This document shows, piece after piece, positions 15,074 to 24,150 of a stretch of 64,000 bases of DNA (position 1 is the first letter of the stretch; each line of letters begins with the position of its first letter). Made by a program: the position numbers and the translations under genes. The notes below the pieces were generated by a model that saw nothing but the letters and a program-made list of their open reading frames with translations, was not told where the DNA came from and made no database searches. The stretch lies in contig NZ_CP099547.1 of NCBI RefSeq assembly GCF_023973165.1, positions 434,001 to 498,000 on the forward strand. The letters run 5' to 3'. The DNA is from Arcanobacterium pinnipediorum. Lineage in GTDB: Bacteria > Actinomycetota > Actinomycetes > Actinomycetales > Actinomycetaceae.

Positions 15074-15808
15074 ATGAATCGGGTCATTCGCCAGGTAAAA
15101 GAAACTATTATTCCAGTTCAGGGCAATCGGCATGGGCCACTTCCGCGTTATTTTGTGTTGTGGACGGTGGTAACTGGGCTTGTTGATGCGTATTCCTATC
15201 TTGTTCTTGGTCGAGTCTTCGTTGCAAATATGACCGGAAATGTTGTCTTCTTAGGCTTTGCTCTTGGAGGGGCGGAGGGCTTTACGTGGTGGGCCTCAAT
15301 TTTGGCGATTGTTGCGTTTATGGCGGGGGCGTTTATTGGAGGTGTGATCCAACGCAGTAAATATGGCAAACATAGAGCGCAGTTTTTAGCTACTGCGATG
15401 GTGACACAAGGCGCGCTTGTCGTATCGTCGATATTTTCTTCTCTAATCTTGGCTTCGCAGGTGCATTTTGTGGGCTTGGTGGTCACTATTGTGTTTTTGA
15501 GTTTGTCTATGGGAGTACAAAACGCAACTGCGCGCGCTATTGCTGTCCCAGATTTGACGACGACCGTGCTCACGCTAACGATTACTGGCCTGGCTGGCGA
15601 CGGTAGCGGCGAGGCTGGTAAAGAGCACAATATAGGCCGCCGGTTGGTTTCTATTTTCTCGATGGCGTTCGGGGCATTTATCGGGGCGATGTTTGTCCGG
15701 TATGAGGTGTCGATCGGGGCGCTAATTGTGGCGGGCGTTTTGCTGGCAATTATTTTGTGGCGCTCGCTGGCTCATGCGTCCGACACCGCCGACTGGGTTA
15801 CGCCATAA
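15074..15808 (+). CDS. YoaK/DUF1275 family membrane protein
   Basis: A 244-aa integral membrane protein of the DUF1275 (YoaK) family. The family start LVDAYSYLVLGRVFVANMTGNVVFLGFALGG is recognisable at about residues 35-65. Roughly six hydrophobic segments follow, with the conserved MGVQNATARAIAVPDLTTTVLT segment at about 148-170. I prefer ATG 15074, with GGGAG 6 nt upstream, over the longer open frame from 14984. Function is unknown; the family is widespread in bacteria. The pyrimidine-dimer glycosylase gene follows 64 bp downstream. Confidence 0.85.
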   Translation: MNRVIRQVKETIIPVQGNRHGPLPRYFVLWTVVTGLVDAYSYLVLGRVFVANMTGNVVFLGFALGGAEGFTWWASILAIVAFMAGAFIGGVIQRSKYGKHRAQFLATAMVTQGALVVSSIFSSLILASQVHFVGLVVTIVFLSLSMGVQNATARAIAVPDLTTTVLTLTITGLAGDGSGEAGKEHNIGRRLVSIFSMAFGAFIGAMFVRYEVSIGALIVAGVLLAIILWRSLAHASDTADWVTP

Positions 15809-15872
15809 GTTAGAGTGGTGGCGGAGAAATTTTAGTAACGACGGCGATCGCCGTGACACCTTGGAGGCTACC

Positions 15873-16313
15873 GTGCGGTTGTGGAGTTTACATCCAGCTA
15901 ATTTGGATCGTGCAGCGTTGATTGCTGGCTGGCGTGAGGGTTTGCTGGCGCAAAAAGTTCTTGCCGGTCAAACCAAAGGTTATCGTCACCATCCGCAGTT
16001 GCAACGTTTCCGCGAATATCCCGATCCGATGTTGGCTATTGGCGCATGGTTGACCGGGCTTTATGACGACGCTACGCGCCGGGGCTATAATTTCGACCGG
16101 TCGAAGATTTTGTTTTTACCGCAGAATTTGGCTGATATCCAGATTGAAGTGACCGATGGACAGCTGGCCTATGAGGCGGGTTGGTTGCGTGAGAAGATTG
16201 GGCGGCGGGCACCGCATTTGTTGAGTGAAGAACCGTGGGTTGATGATTCGTATTCAGCTCATCCTATTTTTGTTGTGGTTCCCGGCGGCGTTGAGTCCTG
16301 GGAGAAAGTTTAG
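15873..16313 (+). CDS. Pyrimidine dimer DNA glycosylase (T4 endonuclease V-like, Pyr_excise)
   Basis: A 146-aa protein of the Pyr_excise family, which includes T4 DenV and removes cyclobutane dimers with AP-lyase activity. The family opening MRLWSLHPANLDRAALIAGWREGLLAQKVLAG is clear, with HPQLQRF and an FDRSKI block downstream. A GTG start at 15873 is chosen because GGAGG lies 5-6 nt upstream and the homology begins exactly there; the open frame extends upstream but that part overlaps the previous gene. The helix Glu corresponding to T4 Glu23 appears present (WREGLL). The T4 catalytic N-terminal Thr2 is not: residue 2 is Arg, as far as I recall usual for bacterial members. The PadR promoter starts right at its stop codon. 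Confidence 0.8.
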   Translation: MRLWSLHPANLDRAALIAGWREGLLAQKVLAGQTKGYRHHPQLQRFREYPDPMLAIGAWLTGLYDDATRRGYNFDRSKILFLPQNLADIQIEVTDGQLAYEAGWLREKIGRRAPHLLSEEPWVDDSYSAHPIFVVVPGGVESWEKV

Positions 16314-16341
16314 TTGACACGATAAGAAAAACACCTATACA
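16314..16341 (+). promoter_or_regulatory. Promoter of the PadR-ABC operon
   Basis: TTGACA (16314-16319), a 16-bp spacer and TATACA (16336-16341). The -10 hexamer lies inside the left arm of the operator palindrome. Confidence 0.8.
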
Positions 16342-16379
16342 CTGAGTGACTAGAGGTAACTAGTCACTCAGTGTATAGG
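16334..16379. promoter_or_regulatory. Perfect 20-bp-arm palindrome, likely PadR operator
   Basis: Arms at 16334-16353 and 16360-16379 pair without mismatch around the 6-nt AGGTAA. The dyad overlaps the -10 region and ends 7 bp before the PadR start codon. Position and symmetry fit an autoregulated PadR operator. Confidence 0.85.
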
Positions 16380-16386
16380 GGGTTGT

Positions 16387-16920
16387 ATGGAAGTCCAGTA
16401 TGCATTCCTTGGCTTACTGACCCAAGAACCAAATTACGGCTATGAGTTGAAAAAACTCTACGATCAGCTCTTCGCCGGCGACAAACCAGTTCTGCCCGGT
16501 CAAGTCTATTCCACCTTGGCTCGCCTCTTGCGTGACGCTAAGGTCATCGAGATTGATGACGACGGCGAATCTAATGGTCCAGCTCGCACCCGGTATGCCT
16601 TGACGCCCGCCGGGCATCACGCCGTCGTCGAATGGCTGCATAAACCTGAAGTTCCCTCCCCAACTTTGCAGGCAACGATGTATGCCAAAACTGTTCTCGC
16701 GCTCATTGTTGACGGCGAGGCTGCACCCTACCTGCAAGCACAACGCCACAGTCATTTGCAGCGATTGCGTGAGCTAACTGCTCGGAAAAAAGATGCGTCG
16801 TTGGCCGATACGCTCATGCTTGATAACGCCATTTTCCATATTGAAGCCGATCTGAGGTGGATCGAACTTGCTACAGCACGTGTCGAAAAACTTAAGGAAG
16901 AACTATGTCAGAACTCATAA
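16387..16920 (+). CDS. PadR family transcriptional regulator
   Basis: A 177-aa regulator. It has an N-terminal winged helix (MEVQYAFLGLLTQEPNYGYELKKLYDQLF, then LPGQVYSTLARLLRDAKVIEIDD, and the wing RTRYALTPAGHHAVVEWL). A C-terminal helical dimerisation domain (about 95-175, Vir_C-like, with LRELTARKKDAS and DLRWIELATARVEKLKEEL) follows. It overlaps the ATPase gene by 16 bp, so it is the first gene of a three-gene operon. Such regulators typically respond to the transporter's substrate and repress the operon; the 20-bp palindrome over its promoter is the expected target. Confidence 0.92.
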   Translation: MEVQYAFLGLLTQEPNYGYELKKLYDQLFAGDKPVLPGQVYSTLARLLRDAKVIEIDDDGESNGPARTRYALTPAGHHAVVEWLHKPEVPSPTLQATMYAKTVLALIVDGEAAPYLQAQRHSHLQRLRELTARKKDASLADTLMLDNAIFHIEADLRWIELATARVEKLKEELCQNS

Positions 16921-17570
16921 TTAGCGCCCAGGATTTAATCAAAACTTACGGAAAAACCCATGCTATGCGGGGGATATCGATCGACGTCAGACGCGGTGAA
17001 GCTCTGGCAATTATGGGTCCGTCTGGCTCAGGAAAATCCACGCTGCTCCATGCTCTTGCCGGTATCGAATTACCCGATTCTGGATCGGTGCAGTTCAATG
17101 GTCGCGAACTGACCACGATGAGCGAAACCGAGCGCACAATTCTACGACGTCGAGACTTCGGCTTCGTCTTCCAATTTTCCCAGCTTGTCCCAGAACTCAG
17201 CGCGCGTGACAATGTTGCTGTCCCGCTTCTCCTTGACGGAAAATCAAAAGCCAAAGCCTACCATGCGGCTGATAAATGGCTTGAGACCGTCGGCCTGCTC
17301 GACCATGCCGATGCGTTGCCAGGTCAGCTTTCAGGTGGCGAAGCGCAACGCGTGGCTATCGCGCGCGCACTAAGCCCGCAGCCATCTCTATTATTTGCTG
17401 ATGAACCAACCGGTTCTTTAGATTCGATCAACTCCGAATCAGTGATGACCATGTTTATGGATATTGCTCGTTCAACTGGCATGAGCGTTGTGATGGTCAC
17501 TCACGAACCACTGATCGCCGCCTATGCCGATCGTGAAGTAATTGTTCGTGACGGCATGTTGGAAGGATAA
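16905..17570 (+). CDS. ABC transporter ATP-binding protein (MacB/LolD type)
   Basis: A 221-aa ATPase with Walker A GPSGSGKST, Q-loop VFQFSQLVPELSARDN, signature [15 protein letters not shown], Walker B LLFADEPTGSLD and H-loop VTHEP. This is the set expected for the LolD/MacB subfamily that pairs with FtsX-fold permeases. The ribosome binding site AAGGAAG lies inside the end of padR. The permease gene starts 3 bp after its stop. Confidence 0.93.
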   Translation: MSELIISAQDLIKTYGKTHAMRGISIDVRRGEALAIMGPSGSGKSTLLHALAGIELPDSGSVQFNGRELTTMSETERTILRRRDFGFVFQFSQLVPELSARDNVAVPLLLDGKSKAKAYHAADKWLETVGLLDHADALPGQLSGGEAQRVAIARALSPQPSLLFADEPTGSLDSINSESVMTMFMDIARSTGMSVVMVTHEPLIAAYADREVIVRDGMLEG

Positions 17571-17573
17571 ACC

Positions 17574-19775
17574 ATGTACCTATCGTGGACACTCCTTCGA
17601 AACTCGTTGTCTCAAACTAAAGGACGTTTGGCGCTCATCGCTGGCGCAGTGGCATTGGGAGTGGTGCTCTTATTAACCGCAGCGTCGTTCAATAATGCTC
17701 TATCAGTCGATACCTCTCAGCAATGGTTGCGCAGCATCAGTGAAGAACGTGGCTCTCAAGAAGAAGGCCGGCCGGCACCCGATCCGGCAGTGTCTGTACG
17801 CATCTATAAAGATGCGATGAATCCTGTGATGAAAGTCGAAGGCGAAGTCATCACAAGCGTCTTAGTGGACACGACCGATACAGTAGAGGCACCACAACTC
17901 TTTGGTATGTCATGGCCTGAGCCGGGTGAATATCTCGTTTCAGCTGGGTTGCGAAGGATCATGAATGACCATCCGGAATATCAGCTTCCAGATCGCTTCG
18001 GCGTTACCGATGCTGGAGATCTACCTCATGAATTGACCACTGGCCCTGACGATCTGCTTGTGATCAGTGGAGCTCGTGACCTCCCGCAAGGTGGCGTCAG
18101 TATTGCCGACTTTTCTCAGGCCGGAGCAGAACCTCTCAAAATTAGTGTCGTCATTATGTATGTGGGACTCGTGGTTTTACTCTTCCCGGTTGTTCTCCTG
18201 ATCGCTATCTCGGCAACCCTGGGCAGCGTCCAACGCGAACAACGCTACGCGGCATTGCGATTAGTGGGCGCAACAAGTAAACAAGTATTGCGAATGCTGG
18301 TACTTGAAGCATTCGTCGGAGCTATCTTAGGGTATATCGCCGGGTTCGCAATCTTCCTAGGGATCAAAAATATTTTTCCAACAGTTGCCATAGATGGAAA
18401 ACACATCTGGGCTGAAAACTTCGCAGTCACACCCATCCAAGCTGGCATCATCGCATTGGCAACAATACTTCTGGTATTCTTCGCCCACAGTTGGGGTATG
18501 CGTAAAATCCATCTCTCTCCACTGGGCGTAGTGCGCCGTCAAAACACCCAGGGACGTCCGCACTGGATGCGCATGAGCCTGTTGGTCATCGCCATCGCCA
18601 CGATCTGCTACGAGTATTTCACCGTTGGAGCTAACGAAGGAACTATAGACGATACTTATATCCTTATGGGCGTCGTTATGGGTATTATGATCGGTTTAGT
18701 GCTCGCAAGTCCGTGGCTGACATTCATCACTGCCCGGCTGAGTGCGCGTTGGGCACGCCGAGCACCGACCATTATCGGTTTGACCTATGTTCAAGCCCAC
18801 GCTTCGCGTATTTCACGTTCCGTGACGGGTGTTGTGCTGGCAGTCTTTGCTGGCTCATTCTTCCTCACCGCGATATCGGAAAGCGATGAAGTCTATGCCC
18901 TTTCCCAACAAACCACTCATTCGGTACAAACCGGGGTATCAGTGATCAGTGGTTTGGTCGACGAAGACCAAGCAACCAAGCTCGATCGCCTCCTAGAGGC
19001 TGAGCCAGAGGTTTCCAGCAGTGATGTTTTCCCGTTTATCGCGGGAGGATGGACAGTTTTTGATTGCCAACAAGCCACGGAATATCTAGACGTATCCTGC
19101 TATCAGGGAGTTGTTGGTGTGAACTTTTGGGCCCCATCAGATGAGCAACAGAGCCAAGTTCACGCAACTGATATGGCTAGTTTTATCGAAGAAGTGGGCA
19201 GAGAATACGGGGCAGCAACAGATCATCCAATCTATAGTATCGCCGTGAAGTTACGCGATCCACACGGTCTTGAACAGCTCCGGTCAACTTTGGCTCGCAC
19301 AGGGATCTTAACTGATAATGCAGAGCAGATCTTCATTTTCTCAGCAGATGAGCGCTCCACATTTGCTGGGGTAGATGCTATCATCATGCTCACCTACCTG
19401 GTCTATATCGGTATTGTTGGCACGATAGTTATTGCAATCATCTCGATTTTGGTCTCCACCTACGCCAGTCTATTAGAACGGCGACGGTCACTGATGACCT
19501 TACGGCTAAGCGGTATGCAACTTTACGATATTGTACGCATGATCCTCATTGAAACCGTTGGTCCCTTGCTTGCCATGCTGTTGATGTCAGCCATGTTGGG
19601 CTTTGGAACTGCCTGGTTTATGATGCGTATTTTCTCCTCAACACTAGATGCCGGCTTTGACCCGCTGCTCCTAGGAGTTTTAGCCGGCGCACTTCTCTTA
19701 GCAGTTGGCGCGATCTCGGCGCTTACTCCAATGATGCGCCGAATTACCCAACCAGGAACAAACCGGCAAGAGTAA
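17574..19775 (+). CDS. FtsX-like ABC permease
   Basis: A 733-aa permease partner of the preceding ATPase. It has an N-terminal membrane segment (LALIAGAVALGVVLLLTAASF) followed by an extracytoplasmic domain. A first FtsX block of membrane helices runs about 190-310 (with LRLVGATSKQVLRMLVLEAF), then more helices and a second extracytoplasmic domain with two cysteines. A last FtsX block is at about 600-720 (LRLSGMQLYDIVRMILIETVGPLLAMLL). Translation should be driven by GGAAGGA before ATG 17574. It probably exports or senses an antimicrobial or lipid-like compound under PadR control; the substrate is unknown. It converges with the PaiB-like gene 5 bp away, with no visible terminator. Confidence 0.88.
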   Translation: MYLSWTLLRNSLSQTKGRLALIAGAVALGVVLLLTAASFNNALSVDTSQQWLRSISEERGSQEEGRPAPDPAVSVRIYKDAMNPVMKVEGEVITSVLVDTTDTVEAPQLFGMSWPEPGEYLVSAGLRRIMNDHPEYQLPDRFGVTDAGDLPHELTTGPDDLLVISGARDLPQGGVSIADFSQAGAEPLKISVVIMYVGLVVLLFPVVLLIAISATLGSVQREQRYAALRLVGATSKQVLRMLVLEAFVGAILGYIAGFAIFLGIKNIFPTVAIDGKHIWAENFAVTPIQAGIIALATILLVFFAHSWGMRKIHLSPLGVVRRQNTQGRPHWMRMSLLVIAIATICYEYFTVGANEGTIDDTYILMGVVMGIMIGLVLASPWLTFITARLSARWARRAPTIIGLTYVQAHASRISRSVTGVVLAVFAGSFFLTAISESDEVYALSQQTTHSVQTGVSVISGLVDEDQATKLDRLLEAEPEVSSSDVFPFIAGGWTVFDCQQATEYLDVSCYQGVVGVNFWAPSDEQQSQVHATDMASFIEEVGREYGAATDHPIYSIAVKLRDPHGLEQLRSTLARTGILTDNAEQIFIFSADERSTFAGVDAIIMLTYLVYIGIVGTIVIAIISILVSTYASLLERRRSLMTLRLSGMQLYDIVRMILIETVGPLLAMLLMSAMLGFGTAWFMMRIFSSTLDAGFDPLLLGVLAGALLLAVGAISALTPMMRRITQPGTNRQE

Positions 19776-19780
19776 GCGGT

Positions 19781-20452
19781 TTAATATTCGTGGCGCGCGC
19801 GTAGATCAAGTGCTTTACCTACGCGCGCCTCACGGGCCTGTGCCCACGGAACCGAAATATCGCGCATAAGTTCAGCGACATCGCTAGCTCCGCCGCGCTC
19901 CATCGAATCGGCAAGCCGGGTCAGGTCCGCGGAAGAAAGATTCTGATGCAGTTTCGCCTTGCCGATCACCTCAGAAATCGCCACTTCAACACCAACGATC
20001 GCCGCATAGGCTCGCTTGATCCGGTGTTCTTCGGTGTCATTCATCGTCCATATCGGTTCATGTGCAGCAACAAGATTCTCCCAGTGTTCCTGCTTCCATT
20101 CGTCGTCGTCAAATGTGGAAAAATCTCCGCGAATATGTACGGTGACGTAGTCCCAGCTTGGCGCATTAGGCATAACCGAGCCGGGTTTTTCCGGCGGCAG
20201 GTAGTGTCCAGGTACGTGCGCCTGAGCTCCGGTAACGACGAAAAGCGCCTCACCGTCGTCGTGAACTTGCGGATTGACTCGGTTTAGGTGAGCTTGAAGG
20301 ATCTGTTTCCCATTTTTCTCGACGACGACGAAGGGCACACGCGTTGCGTTAATGCCGTTGGCTCCCACTGTTATCAGTTCACCTACTCCGATATCTTGTG
20401 CTTGTGCTAAAGCTTGGGCTGACTCAACCATATGTTGATGTGCAACGTACAT
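19781..20452 (-). CDS. PaiB-like FMN-binding family protein
   Basis: A 223-aa protein of the FMN-binding PaiB/transcriptional-regulator-like family, a split-barrel fold. Family landmarks are the FVV..NGKQILQAHLNRVNPQ segment (45-65), SWDYVTVHIRGDF (about 98-110), and VGVEVAISEVIGKAKLHQNLSSADL (about 150-175), which matches the family pattern ending K..KLSQN. ATG 20452 is preceded by TAAGGAT. It lies 8 bp downstream of folA and probably shares its transcript. The family role is poorly defined (sporulation/protease regulation in Bacillus), so a flavin-binding role here is inferred from family only. Confidence 0.75.
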   Translation of the reverse strand: MYVAHQHMVESAQALAQAQDIGVGELITVGANGINATRVPFVVVEKNGKQILQAHLNRVNPQVHDDGEALFVVTGAQAHVPGHYLPPEKPGSVMPNAPSWDYVTVHIRGDFSTFDDDEWKQEHWENLVAAHEPIWTMNDTEEHRIKRAYAAIVGVEVAISEVIGKAKLHQNLSSADLTRLADSMERGGASDVAELMRDISVPWAQAREARVGKALDLRARHEY

Positions 20453-20460
20453 GAATATCC

Positions 20461-21039
20461 TTACAGTGTTGGGTGAAAAGAAATATGGGGCAGTAGCTGG
20501 TTAATATCCGCATTAGATATTGCCGATGCTGGGTTCGTATAGCTACAGATCTGGTAGGTTATCTGCGAGATAGAGGTCAACTGCGTCGAGCAGTGCGACA
20601 TCCACTCGCGAGGAATATGTGGTGCGAAGGTATCAGCATCTGGTACCTCAAGGTCGATTTTCGTGACGACTATCAGATCGCAATGTTCAAGAAAAGCCTG
20701 GTAAATCTGTGCTCCGCCAATAATCCAACAAAAATCACTACCCTGGTTGTCCGCGATATCAAGAGCCTGATCTATACTGTTCGCGCGGTGGGCTCCAGGA
20801 GTGCGGTAATCTTTAGTTCGAGTCAGAACGATATTTGTGCGCTGGGGCAACGGACGCATCCGCTCAGGCAACGACTCCCACGTCGAACGCCCCATAATAA
20901 CCGGGTGGCCGGTGGTTATTTGACGAAATAGCCGTAAATCTTCTGGAAGATGCCATGGAATCGTGCCGTCTTTGCCCAGGGCGCGCCCGTGGCCTTGGGC
21001 CCATATCGCCCCGATTCGCATGGTGTTTTCTGATCTCAT
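20461..21039 (-). CDS. folA: Dihydrofolate reductase
   Basis: A 192-aa dihydrofolate reductase making tetrahydrofolate with NADPH. Motifs include [31 protein letters not shown] with the substrate-binding Asp in [27 protein letters not shown], and [13 protein letters not shown]. The ATG at 21039 overlaps the thyA stop (ATGA), which favours coupled translation. An internal ATG at 21021 (product starting MRIGAIWAQ) fits the family start equally well. The C-terminus continues about 20 residues past the usual final strand (after YQICSYTN), an unusual tail. Placed next to thyA, the enzyme regenerates the folate that ThyA oxidises. Confidence 0.93.
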   Translation of the reverse strand: MRSENTMRIGAIWAQGHGRALGKDGTIPWHLPEDLRLFRQITTGHPVIMGRSTWESLPERMRPLPQRTNIVLTRTKDYRTPGAHRANSIDQALDIADNQGSDFCWIIGGAQIYQAFLEHCDLIVVTKIDLEVPDADTFAPHIPREWMSHCSTQLTSISQITYQICSYTNPASAISNADINQLLPHISFHPTL

Positions 21040-21836
21040 ACTGCTACCGGAGCCACAATTGCAGGATGATGCTGGTAGCCGTTGGCAGCTGAAATATCAT
21101 CCATTGTGTAGGAGAAAATATCGCGAGCCTTGCGTAATTCTAACGTGGGGAAGGGGTAGGGTTGGCGAGAGATCTGTTCTCGAACCTGTTGTAGGTGATT
21201 GAGATAGATGTGGCAGTCTCCACCAGTCCAAATAAAATCGCCTACCTCTAAATCAACTTGTTGCGCCACCATGTGAGTTAGTAGCGCGTATGAGGCGATA
21301 TTGAACGGTACACCAAGGAATAGATCTGCAGAACGTTGATAGAGTTGGCACGATAATTTGCCATCTGCCACATAGAACTGGAAGAACGCATGGCACGGTT
21401 GGAGTGCCATCTGATCGAGATCGGCGACGTTCCAGGCGCTAACAATCATCCGCCGCGAATCTGGAGTGGTGCGCAACTGCTCAATAACGCGGGCAATCTG
21501 GTCGATATGTTCTCCAGATGGAGTGGGCCACGAACGCCACTGGTAGCCATAAACCGGGCCAAGTTCGCCGGATTCATCAGCCCATTCATCCCAAATAGTA
21601 ATGCCGTGTTCTTTGAGCCAAGCAATATTCGTTTCGCCGTTGAGGAACCACAGCAATTCGCCCTTGATGGATTTCATCGCCACAAATTTTGTGGTGATTC
21701 GAGGAAAACCTCGACTGAGATCGAAGCGCATTTGCCTGCCAAATACGGACAATGTTCCAGTGCCAGTGCGGTCAGTTTTCTTATCCCCATGAGCTAAAAC
21801 ATCAGCCAACAAGTCTTCATACTGGCGATTAATCAT
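21036..21836 (-). CDS. thyA: Thymidylate synthase
   Basis: A 266-aa classical thymidylate synthase (E. coli ThyA 264 aa) converting dUMP and methylene-THF to dTMP. The catalytic cysteine is Cys148 in [12 protein letters not shown]. The dUMP-binding arginines are in [11 protein letters not shown], and the folate/dUMP block [25 protein letters not shown] is intact. Its start overlaps the DUF2505 gene stop by 4 bp, and its stop overlaps folA by 4 bp, giving a tightly coupled operon. Confidence 0.97.
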   Translation of the reverse strand: MINRQYEDLLADVLAHGDKKTDRTGTGTLSVFGRQMRFDLSRGFPRITTKFVAMKSIKGELLWFLNGETNIAWLKEHGITIWDEWADESGELGPVYGYQWRSWPTPSGEHIDQIARVIEQLRTTPDSRRMIVSAWNVADLDQMALQPCHAFFQFYVADGKLSCQLYQRSADLFLGVPFNIASYALLTHMVAQQVDLEVGDFIWTGGDCHIYLNHLQQVREQISRQPYPFPTLELRKARDIFSYTMDDISAANGYQHHPAIVAPVAV

Positions 21837-22333
21837 GCCTGCTCACTCCGTTTTCTTTCCAGTATTTCGTTTACTAATTCAGTATCTTTATCAAGGATAT
21901 GCGGAATCTTATTCTCAATACTGCGTTCAATCATGGCGCCAGCAATGGGCACTGAGACACTGAGATGGATCTCGAGTTTTCCAGCCGTGCTAGTACCTGA
22001 ATTGACAAGTAGCATTCGTGCACTGCATTTTACGGGAAGTTTGGTGGAGATGAGATAATCAATTTGAGCACCGGCGTCAGTGACTGTTTCAAGGCTGGTA
22101 ACGGTCACTGAGGCATTTTTGCCGACGAACATCGCAACCTGTTCAGGAATTTGATTCGGACCGGCACTGATAGTTACCTCAGTGCGCTTCTTACCGTCAA
22201 CAATATCGTGAGCTAGTTCGTAATCAGGATGTCCTACTTTTTGCAGACGCCCAAAAAGCAGTTCTTCAGAACGTAAAACGTCAAGGACTTCCATGAGGGT
22301 TGCGCCATAGTGCAGATCGTGTGTGATGTTCAT
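21833..22333 (-). CDS. DUF2505 family protein (START-like fold)
   Basis: A 166-aa protein of the actinobacterial DUF2505 family, predicted START/polyketide-cyclase-like fold without membrane segments. The N-terminus [30 protein letters not shown] and the C-terminal helix with [27 protein letters not shown] fit the family. Start is uncertain: ATG 22333 matches where family homology begins, while ATG 22351 or GTG 22348 lie close to GAGGG. It is first in the operon with thyA and folA and is divergent from the pdtaS-like gene, 37 bp away. Function unknown. Confidence 0.7.
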   Translation of the reverse strand: MNITHDLHYGATLMEVLDVLRSEELLFGRLQKVGHPDYELAHDIVDGKKRTEVTISAGPNQIPEQVAMFVGKNASVTVTSLETVTDAGAQIDYLISTKLPVKCSARMLLVNSGTSTAGKLEIHLSVSVPIAGAMIERSIENKIPHILDKDTELVNEILERKRSEQA

Positions 22334-22370
22334 ACTTCTATTGAACACCATTTCCCTCTATTGTTGAACT

Positions 22371-23795
22371 GTGCCTACACTAACAAATATTTTGCAACAA
22401 CGAACCGCCCTAGCTTTTGACCAGCGCGAATGGCTACATATGCTCACCGGAGACTGGCAAGTCCTTGCCGATATTCTCTTCGCCGATCTCTTACTGGTGA
22501 CCGCTACAGTTGATGGGCCAGTCATTGCTGCCCAAGCTCGCCCAGCAACGGCAACCACCTTGTTCGAAGTAGATTCAGTAGGTGATGTTATTGAACGGAC
22601 TTATCGCCCCGGCATCGACGCGGCGTTAGCTAGTGGCGAAGTTATCACGTGGGGCGACGACGAAGTTGAAACGACGTTTATCCCGGTGCGGTATCGGGGA
22701 CGAAATATCGCCGTCGTCGTTGCAGTCAGTGCTCTGTTCCCTGATCGTGTGTTGTCCCATGCGCAACAAAACCATGATGCGATTGCGCAAGCGCTTGCGG
22801 AAATGATCACCACTGGAGAATTTCCCTACAGCGAGGCGCCATCGGGGTATCGTCACGGAACGCCACGTGTATCTGACGGCGTTATTCATCTCAACGAAGA
22901 AGGTGTTGTGATCTATGCGTCGCCAAACGCTATTTCGCACTTCCGACGAATCGGAATCGATGAGCCGCTCCATGATCGGGTCTTAGCTGAACTTTTGACG
23001 GATAAGATTGATGATTACTCTTCAGTAGATGAGTCGTTGCCGGTTGTGCTTATGGGGCGGGCTGCGTGGATGGCTGAAGTTGAGTCCCATTCAGTTACGG
23101 TCTCGATGCGAGCGCTACCGTTGCGTAACGGCGGGAAGCGACTCGGGGCTATGTTGTTATGCCGAGACGTTTCTGAACTTCGTCGTCAGGAAAAAGAACT
23201 GATTACGAAAGACGCAACGATTCGCGAAATTCACCATCGAGTCAAAAATAATTTACAAACCGTCTCGGCGCTACTGCGGCTCCAATCGCGGCGCGCATCA
23301 ACTGAAGAAACACGAACCGCTTTAGCTACGGCACAACGGCGCGTGGCTACTATTGCCTTAGTTCACGAGCAACTTTCTCAAACGATTAACGAAGTTGTCG
23401 ATTTTGATGAGCTGTTTACTCCGGTGCTTAAAATGGCGGTCGATATTGCAGTCAGTGATGTTGCGGTCAAGTCTTCATTTACTGGTTCCTTCGGTCTTAT
23501 CCGCGCCGAAGAAGCAGCCGCGCTATCTGTTGTACTCAATGAAATTATTTCGAATGCCGTCGAACATGGGTTAGTAAACGGTGGTCAGGTATGGGTCGAT
23601 GCTTTACGAGATGGGAATGAATTGACCGTCACTGTCAGTGATGATGGCGTAGGCTTAGGAGATTCTGTTCCCGGTTCCGGGCTGGGTACGCAGATCGTTA
23701 AAACTATGGTCTCTTCTGAGCTAAATGGCCGGATCGCCTGGGAGCCAGGAGAAACCGGTGGAACCGTAGTTACTATTATGATGTTGCTGAAATAA
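22371..23795 (+). CDS. pdtaS: Sensor histidine kinase, PdtaS-like (HisKA_2)
   Basis: A 474-aa soluble sensor kinase without membrane helices. An N-terminal GAF-type domain (about 1-145) is followed by a PAS-like domain (about 160-275). The HisKA_2 phosphoacceptor box is REIHHRVKNNLQTVSALLRLQSRR (about 285-308). The ATPase domain has NEIISNAVEHG, DDGVGLG and GSGLGTQIVKTM. It closely resembles mycobacterial PdtaS, whose partner PdtaR is an ANTAR RNA-binding antiterminator; no partner gene is in this window. The start is GTG 22371 without a clear Shine-Dalgarno. It converges on whiB1, as Rv3220c does on Rv3219. Confidence 0.88.
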   Translation: MPTLTNILQQRTALAFDQREWLHMLTGDWQVLADILFADLLLVTATVDGPVIAAQARPATATTLFEVDSVGDVIERTYRPGIDAALASGEVITWGDDEVETTFIPVRYRGRNIAVVVAVSALFPDRVLSHAQQNHDAIAQALAEMITTGEFPYSEAPSGYRHGTPRVSDGVIHLNEEGVVIYASPNAISHFRRIGIDEPLHDRVLAELLTDKIDDYSSVDESLPVVLMGRAAWMAEVESHSVTVSMRALPLRNGGKRLGAMLLCRDVSELRRQEKELITKDATIREIHHRVKNNLQTVSALLRLQSRRASTEETRTALATAQRRVATIALVHEQLSQTINEVVDFDELFTPVLKMAVDIAVSDVAVKSSFTGSFGLIRAEEAAALSVVLNEIISNAVEHGLVNGGQVWVDALRDGNELTVTVSDDGVGLGDSVPGSGLGTQIVKTMVSSELNGRIAWEPGETGGTVVTIMMLLK

Positions 23796-23803
23796 GGTAA
23801 GCG

Positions 23804-24052
23804 CTAGGAGAGGCGTTGAGCGCGAAGACCACGACGTTTGAGGCTGCGACGTTCATCTTCGGATAGCCCACCCCATACACCAGCATCTTGATTTGTTGAT
23901 ATCGCCCACTGTAGGCATGTTTCGGCTACATCGCACGAGCGGCAAATACCTTTTGCGCGTTCAGTTTGTGCCATAGCTGCAGCTGAGCTACCCACGGGGA
24001 AAAATAGTTCCGGATCGTGTTCTAAGCATGCAGCGTTATGTCGCCAATCCAT
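23804..24052 (-). CDS. whiB1: WhiB family iron-sulfur regulator, WhiB1-like
   Basis: An 82-aa WhiB protein. Four cluster cysteines are visible (Cys9, then C-x2-C at 37/40, and Cys46 in AETCLQWAI). The GVWGG turn follows at 58-62, and a basic C-terminal helix SLKRRGLRAQRL follows that. The opening MDWRHNAACLEHDPELFFPVG is typical of WhiB1, an essential [4Fe-4S], NO-sensitive partner of the primary sigma factor in mycobacteria. AAGGAGAG lies about 14 nt before ATG, a rather long spacing. Two copies of ATGGATACCT 22 bp apart lie 40-72 bp upstream of the start. Confidence 0.93.
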   Translation of the reverse strand: MDWRHNAACLEHDPELFFPVGSSAAAMAQTERAKGICRSCDVAETCLQWAISTNQDAGVWGGLSEDERRSLKRRGLRAQRLS

Positions 24053-24092
24053 TGAGCTTTTTCAACTCTCCTTTACTGCCTTTGTTCGTGAG

Positions 24093-24124
24093 ATGGATAC
24101 CTGCTACCAGTTATATGGATACCT
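24093..24124. promoter_or_regulatory. Direct repeat upstream of whiB1
   Basis: ATGGATACCT occurs exactly at 24093-24102 and 24115-24124, start to start 22 bp (two helical turns), in the whiB1 promoter region. It is a candidate tandem binding site for a regulator. Confidence 0.5.
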
Positions 24125-24150
24125 TGGCAGTTTTTGTCTCGATAATAAAG

